DNA of 64,000 bases, from the NCBI RefSeq assembly GCF_014640255.1, contig NZ_BMGP01000003.1:1-64000 (forward strand), written 5' to 3'. The notes below the pieces were generated by a model. The model had not been told where the DNA came from. It saw only the letters and a program-made list of their open reading frames with translations, and ran no database searches. Shown here piece after piece: positions 61,272 through 64,000 of this stretch. The position numbers and the translations under genes were made by a program. Position 1 is the first letter of the stretch; every line of letters begins with the position of its first letter. This stretch comes from Subtercola lobariae. GTDB lineage: Bacteria > Actinomycetota > Actinomycetes > Actinomycetales > Microbacteriaceae.

Positions 61272-64000
61272 ATGGGCTTCATGGCGATTGACGACGCAGA
61301 AGCGCAGCGGCTGGCAGAGGCGAACGACGGCAGCGTCGCCTGGCGCGATTGGGGCCCCTACGTAGCCGAGCGCGCGTGGGGTTCGGTGCGCGAAGACTAC
61401 AGCGCCGACGGCGACGCCTGGGCGTCGTTTCCGCACGATCATGCCCGCAGCCGGGTCTACCGCTGGAACGAAGACGGCATGGCCGGCTTCAGCGACCTCG
61501 ACCAGAAGTGGTGCCTCGCACTCGCCCTGCACAACGGCGTCGATCCGATTCTGAAAGAGCGGATGTTCGGGCTCGCCGGCCCCCAAGGCAACCACGGCGA
61601 AGACGTCAAAGAGTACTGGTGGTACCTCGACGGCACCCCTACGCACTCGTTCAATACCTGGCGGTATCACTACCCGCAGGCGCCGTTCCCCTACAACGAC
61701 CTCATTGAGACCAACGCGAACCGTTCCAAGCTCGAGGCCGAGTACGAGCTCGTCGACACCGGCATCTTCGACGAGTCGCGCTTCTGGGTCGTCACCGTCG
61801 ACTACGCCAAGAAGGGCCCGCACGACCTGCTGATGCAGATCACGGTCGAGAACGCGGGCCCGGATGCCGCGACCATCGACGTGCTGCCGACGCTGTGGTA
61901 CCGCAATACCTGGGCATGGGGTTACGCCGACGAAGATCCGAAGCCCGTGCTGAGCTACGAAGACGGCCGCGTGGTGGGGCGCCAGCAGAGCACGGGAACA
62001 CTCTATCTGCAGGGTGAAGGGGCTGGGGGTGCCGGGGCCGGGCATGCACTTTTCTGCGACAACGAGACCAACACCGCGCGCATCTACGGCGAGGCCGAAT
62101 CGCCCGCCTACCCGAAAGACGGCATCAACGACTACATCGTGAGCGGCGCGGCGACGGTGAACCCCGAAGAGACGGGCACCAAGGCGGCGCTGCACTACTC
62201 GGTGACGCTCGGGCCCGGCGAGAGCCGTGTCATTCGGGTGCGGCTCTCGAGCGGTGACGACGCGGAGTTCAACGCCGAGCGTGAGACGCCTTCGGCTACC
62301 GGTGCTGCCGACGGCGGAGTGGGCATCGACGTGTCGGCCTACGACGCCGTGGTCGACCGCCGGCGCCGCGAGGCCGACGCGTTCTACGACAACCTGACTC
62401 CGGCCGGAGCCTCAGCAGACGAAGCCCGAGTGCTTCGACAGGCCTTCGCCGGCCTGCTCTGGTCGAAGCAGTTCTTTCACTTCAACGTGCAGAAGTGGCT
62501 CGACGGCGACCCCGCGACTCCCCCGCCACCGCCCGAGCGCGCCGCGGTGCGCAACGGATCGTGGCGGCACCTCGACGCGCACGACGTCATTCTCATGCCC
62601 GACCCGTGGGAGTACCCGTGGTTCGCCGCGTGGGATCTCGCGTTTCATTGCGTGACGCTCGCCCACATCGACCCCTCGTTCGCGAAGGCGCAGCTCATTC
62701 TGATGCTGCGCGAGTGGTACATGCACCCGAGCGGCCAGCTGCCGGCCTACGAGTGGAACTTCTCTGACGTGAACCCGCCGACGCACGCCTGGGCGGCCTT
62801 GCACGTGTTTCTGCTCGACGGCGGCACCGACTACAGCTTCTTGGCGCGCGTCTTTCACAAGCTGCTGATGAATTTCACGTGGTGGACGAACAACAAAGAC
62901 CGCGGCGAGAACAACCTGTTCGAGGGCGGCTTCATGGGCCTCGACAACATCGCGCCGCTCGACCGCTCGAAGCTGCCGCCCGAGGTCGGCTACCTCGAGC
63001 AGGCCGACTCCACGGCGTGGATGGCGATGTACGCCCTCGACCTGCTCAACATTGCGCTGCGCCTGGCTGGCAACGAACGCTCGTATGAGGACGTCGCCAC
63101 CAAGTTCATCGAACACTTTCTGCAGATCGCCAACTCGGCGAACGCCACCGGGCTGTGGGATGAAGAAGACGCGTTCTTCTACGACGTGCTGCACCTCGCC
63201 GACGGCCGTGACGTTCCCATGAAGGTGCGCTCGTTGGTCGGCCTCGTGCCGGTGGTGGCATCGCTGGTGTTCGACACCAACGAGTTCATCGCCCTGCCCG
63301 AGTTTCGCGACCGGGTGCTGTGGTATCTCGGCATGCACCCTGAGATGGCGCAGTCGTTTCACCAGCACACGAAAGACGGTGTGCAGTCGTATCTGCTCGC
63401 GCTGGTCTCGCCCGACCGCCTCAAGCGCATTCTGGCGAAGGTGTTCAACGAACAGGGCATGCTCTCTGACCACGGAATCCGCGGCATCTCGGCCTACCAC
63501 CGCGAGCACCCGTTCAGCGTCGAGGTCAATGGCGCCGAGGCCTCCGTCGACTACGAACCGGCCGAATCTACTTCTGGCCTGTTCGGCGGTAACTCGAACT
63601 GGCGCGGGCCTGTCTGGTTTCCGCTCAACGTGCTGTTCGTCGAGGCTCTGCGCAACTACGGCGCCACAGGCTCCCCCACGACGACGGTCGAATTTCCCGA
63701 AGGCTCCGGCACGTTCTTGACCTTCGACGAGGCGGCCGACGCGCTCTCGAGCCGGCTGATCTCGCTCTTTCTGCCCGGCGCAGACGGCAGACGGCCGGCG
63801 GATGCCCGCTACGAACTGCTTTCGACCGACCCCCGATGGCGCGACAACATCTTCTTCTACGAGTACTTCGACGGCGACACGGGCCAAGGCCTCGGCGCCT
63901 CGCACCAGACCGGCTGGACCGCACTCGTCGCCCACCTCATTCTCACCACCGGCGACCGCGATCAGAGCGTGGGGCCGGCGGCCAACGAAGTGACCCCCGA
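61272..64000 (+). CDS. MGH1-type / GH63-like glucosidase (partial, runs off the window)
   Basis: An uninterrupted frame of more than 909 codons from the ATG at 61272 (a second ATG three codons later is equally possible) to the window end. The N-terminal part reads WGPYVAERAWGSVREDYSADG and FPHDHARSRVYRWNEDGMAG, typical of the bacterial proteins annotated as glucosidase with an MGH1-like (alpha/alpha)6 toroid. Later parts are DPWEYPWFAAWDLAFHCVTL, LPAYEWNFSDVNPPTHAWA, GISAYHREHPFSVEV and GLFGGNSNWRGPVWFPLNVL. No signal peptide, so cytoplasmic; substrate probably a glucoside or glucosylglycerate-like compound (inference). Confidence 0.85.
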   Translation, partial: MGFMAIDDAEAQRLAEANDGSVAWRDWGPYVAERAWGSVREDYSADGDAWASFPHDHARSRVYRWNEDGMAGFSDLDQKWCLALALHNGVDPILKERMFGLAGPQGNHGEDVKEYWWYLDGTPTHSFNTWRYHYPQAPFPYNDLIETNANRSKLEAEYELVDTGIFDESRFWVVTVDYAKKGPHDLLMQITVENAGPDAATIDVLPTLWYRNTWAWGYADEDPKPVLSYEDGRVVGRQQSTGTLYLQGEGAGGAGAGHALFCDNETNTARIYGEAESPAYPKDGINDYIVSGAATVNPEETGTKAALHYSVTLGPGESRVIRVRLSSGDDAEFNAERETPSATGAADGGVGIDVSAYDAVVDRRRREADAFYDNLTPAGASADEARVLRQAFAGLLWSKQFFHFNVQKWLDGDPATPPPPPERAAVRNGSWRHLDAHDVILMPDPWEYPWFAAWDLAFHCVTLAHIDPSFAKAQLILMLREWYMHPSGQLPAYEWNFSDVNPPTHAWAALHVFLLDGGTDYSFLARVFHKLLMNFTWWTNNKDRGENNLFEGGFMGLDNIAPLDRSKLPPEVGYLEQADSTAWMAMYALDLLNIALRLAGNERSYEDVATKFIEHFLQIANSANATGLWDEEDAFFYDVLHLADGRDVPMKVRSLVGLVPVVASLVFDTNEFIALPEFRDRVLWYLGMHPEMAQSFHQHTKDGVQSYLLALVSPDRLKRILAKVFNEQGMLSDHGIRGISAYHREHPFSVEVNGAEASVDYEPAESTSGLFGGNSNWRGPVWFPLNVLFVEALRNYGATGSPTTTVEFPEGSGTFLTFDEAADALSSRLISLFLPGADGRRPADARYELLSTDPRWRDNIFFYEYFDGDTGQGLGASHQTGWTALVAHLILTTGDRDQSVGPAANEVTP

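Noticed and set aside
62412-63935. 507-codon minus-strand frame opposite the glucosidase
   Set aside because: The plus frame encodes a clear family protein across the same bases; the minus frame is Val/Arg/His-rich shadow sequence.

Overview
The window is a high-GC, gene-dense piece of an actinobacterial chromosome. It most likely comes from the family Microbacteriaceae (order Micrococcales). The reasons are the gene order rpsD-DUF948-alaS-ruvX-mltG-aroE-aroC-aroK-aroB-aroQ-efp-nusB-pyrR, a guanylate kinase fused to an actinobacterial mIHF domain, a PriA without a Walker A motif, a DUF222 gene remnant, an RsmB-Fmt-PriA-MetK-CoaBC run, and frequent GTG starts with 4-nt ATGA/GTGA overlaps. The genus cannot be fixed from sequence reading alone.

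Layout. (1) 1-1150: the tail of an integrase-core transposase has cut off a DUF222/HNH-type gene; a small EthD-like protein follows. (2) 1223-31188: almost everything is on the minus strand and runs from rpsD down to rsmB. It holds translation genes (rpsD, alaS, efp), cell-wall and recombination genes (mltG, ruvX), the shikimate genes (aroE, aroC, aroK, aroB, aroQ), nusB, the complete de novo UMP set apart from dihydroorotate dehydrogenase and orotate phosphoribosyltransferase (pyrR-pyrB-pyrC-PH protein-carA-carB-pyrF), then mIHF-gmk, rpoZ, coaBC, metK, priA, fmt and rsmB. (3) 31386-37919: rarA, a membrane-anchored cyclophilin, a DUF349 protein, an AbiEi-like small protein and the bifunctional (p)ppGpp synthetase/hydrolase. 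(4) 38083-49747: secF-secD-yajC, ruvB-ruvA-ruvC, yebC, pdxT-pdxS, a HIT hydrolase and thrS, again all minus. (5) 49842-64000: mixed strands and a more accessory character. It holds a PLP amino-acid deaminase-like gene overlapping a DHPS-like gene and followed by a RibD_C reductase, a two-component system facing a MacB-like ABC transporter, glutaminase, a zinc metallopeptidase, DoxX, four tRNAs, an unknown 115-aa protein and a truncated MGH1/GH63-like glucosidase.

How the parts work together. CarAB, PyrB, PyrC and PyrF supply UMP. PyrR heads that block, and a hairpin resembling the PyrR-binding loop lies directly on its Shine-Dalgarno, which points to translational feedback. Gmk, RpoZ and the stringent-response enzyme link nucleotide levels to transcription. 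AroE/C/K/B/Q carry five of the seven shikimate-pathway steps.

I found no defence island, CRISPR array, secondary-metabolite cluster or clearly new multi-gene system. The most unusual property of the window is at a different scale. Many housekeeping enzymes carry Ser/Gly/Ala/Thr/Asp-rich, in-frame low-complexity insertions or extensions, some encoded by recognisably related DNA words in unlinked genes. Several intergenic spaces hold tandem arrays, and one palindromic repeat core recurs 16 kb apart.
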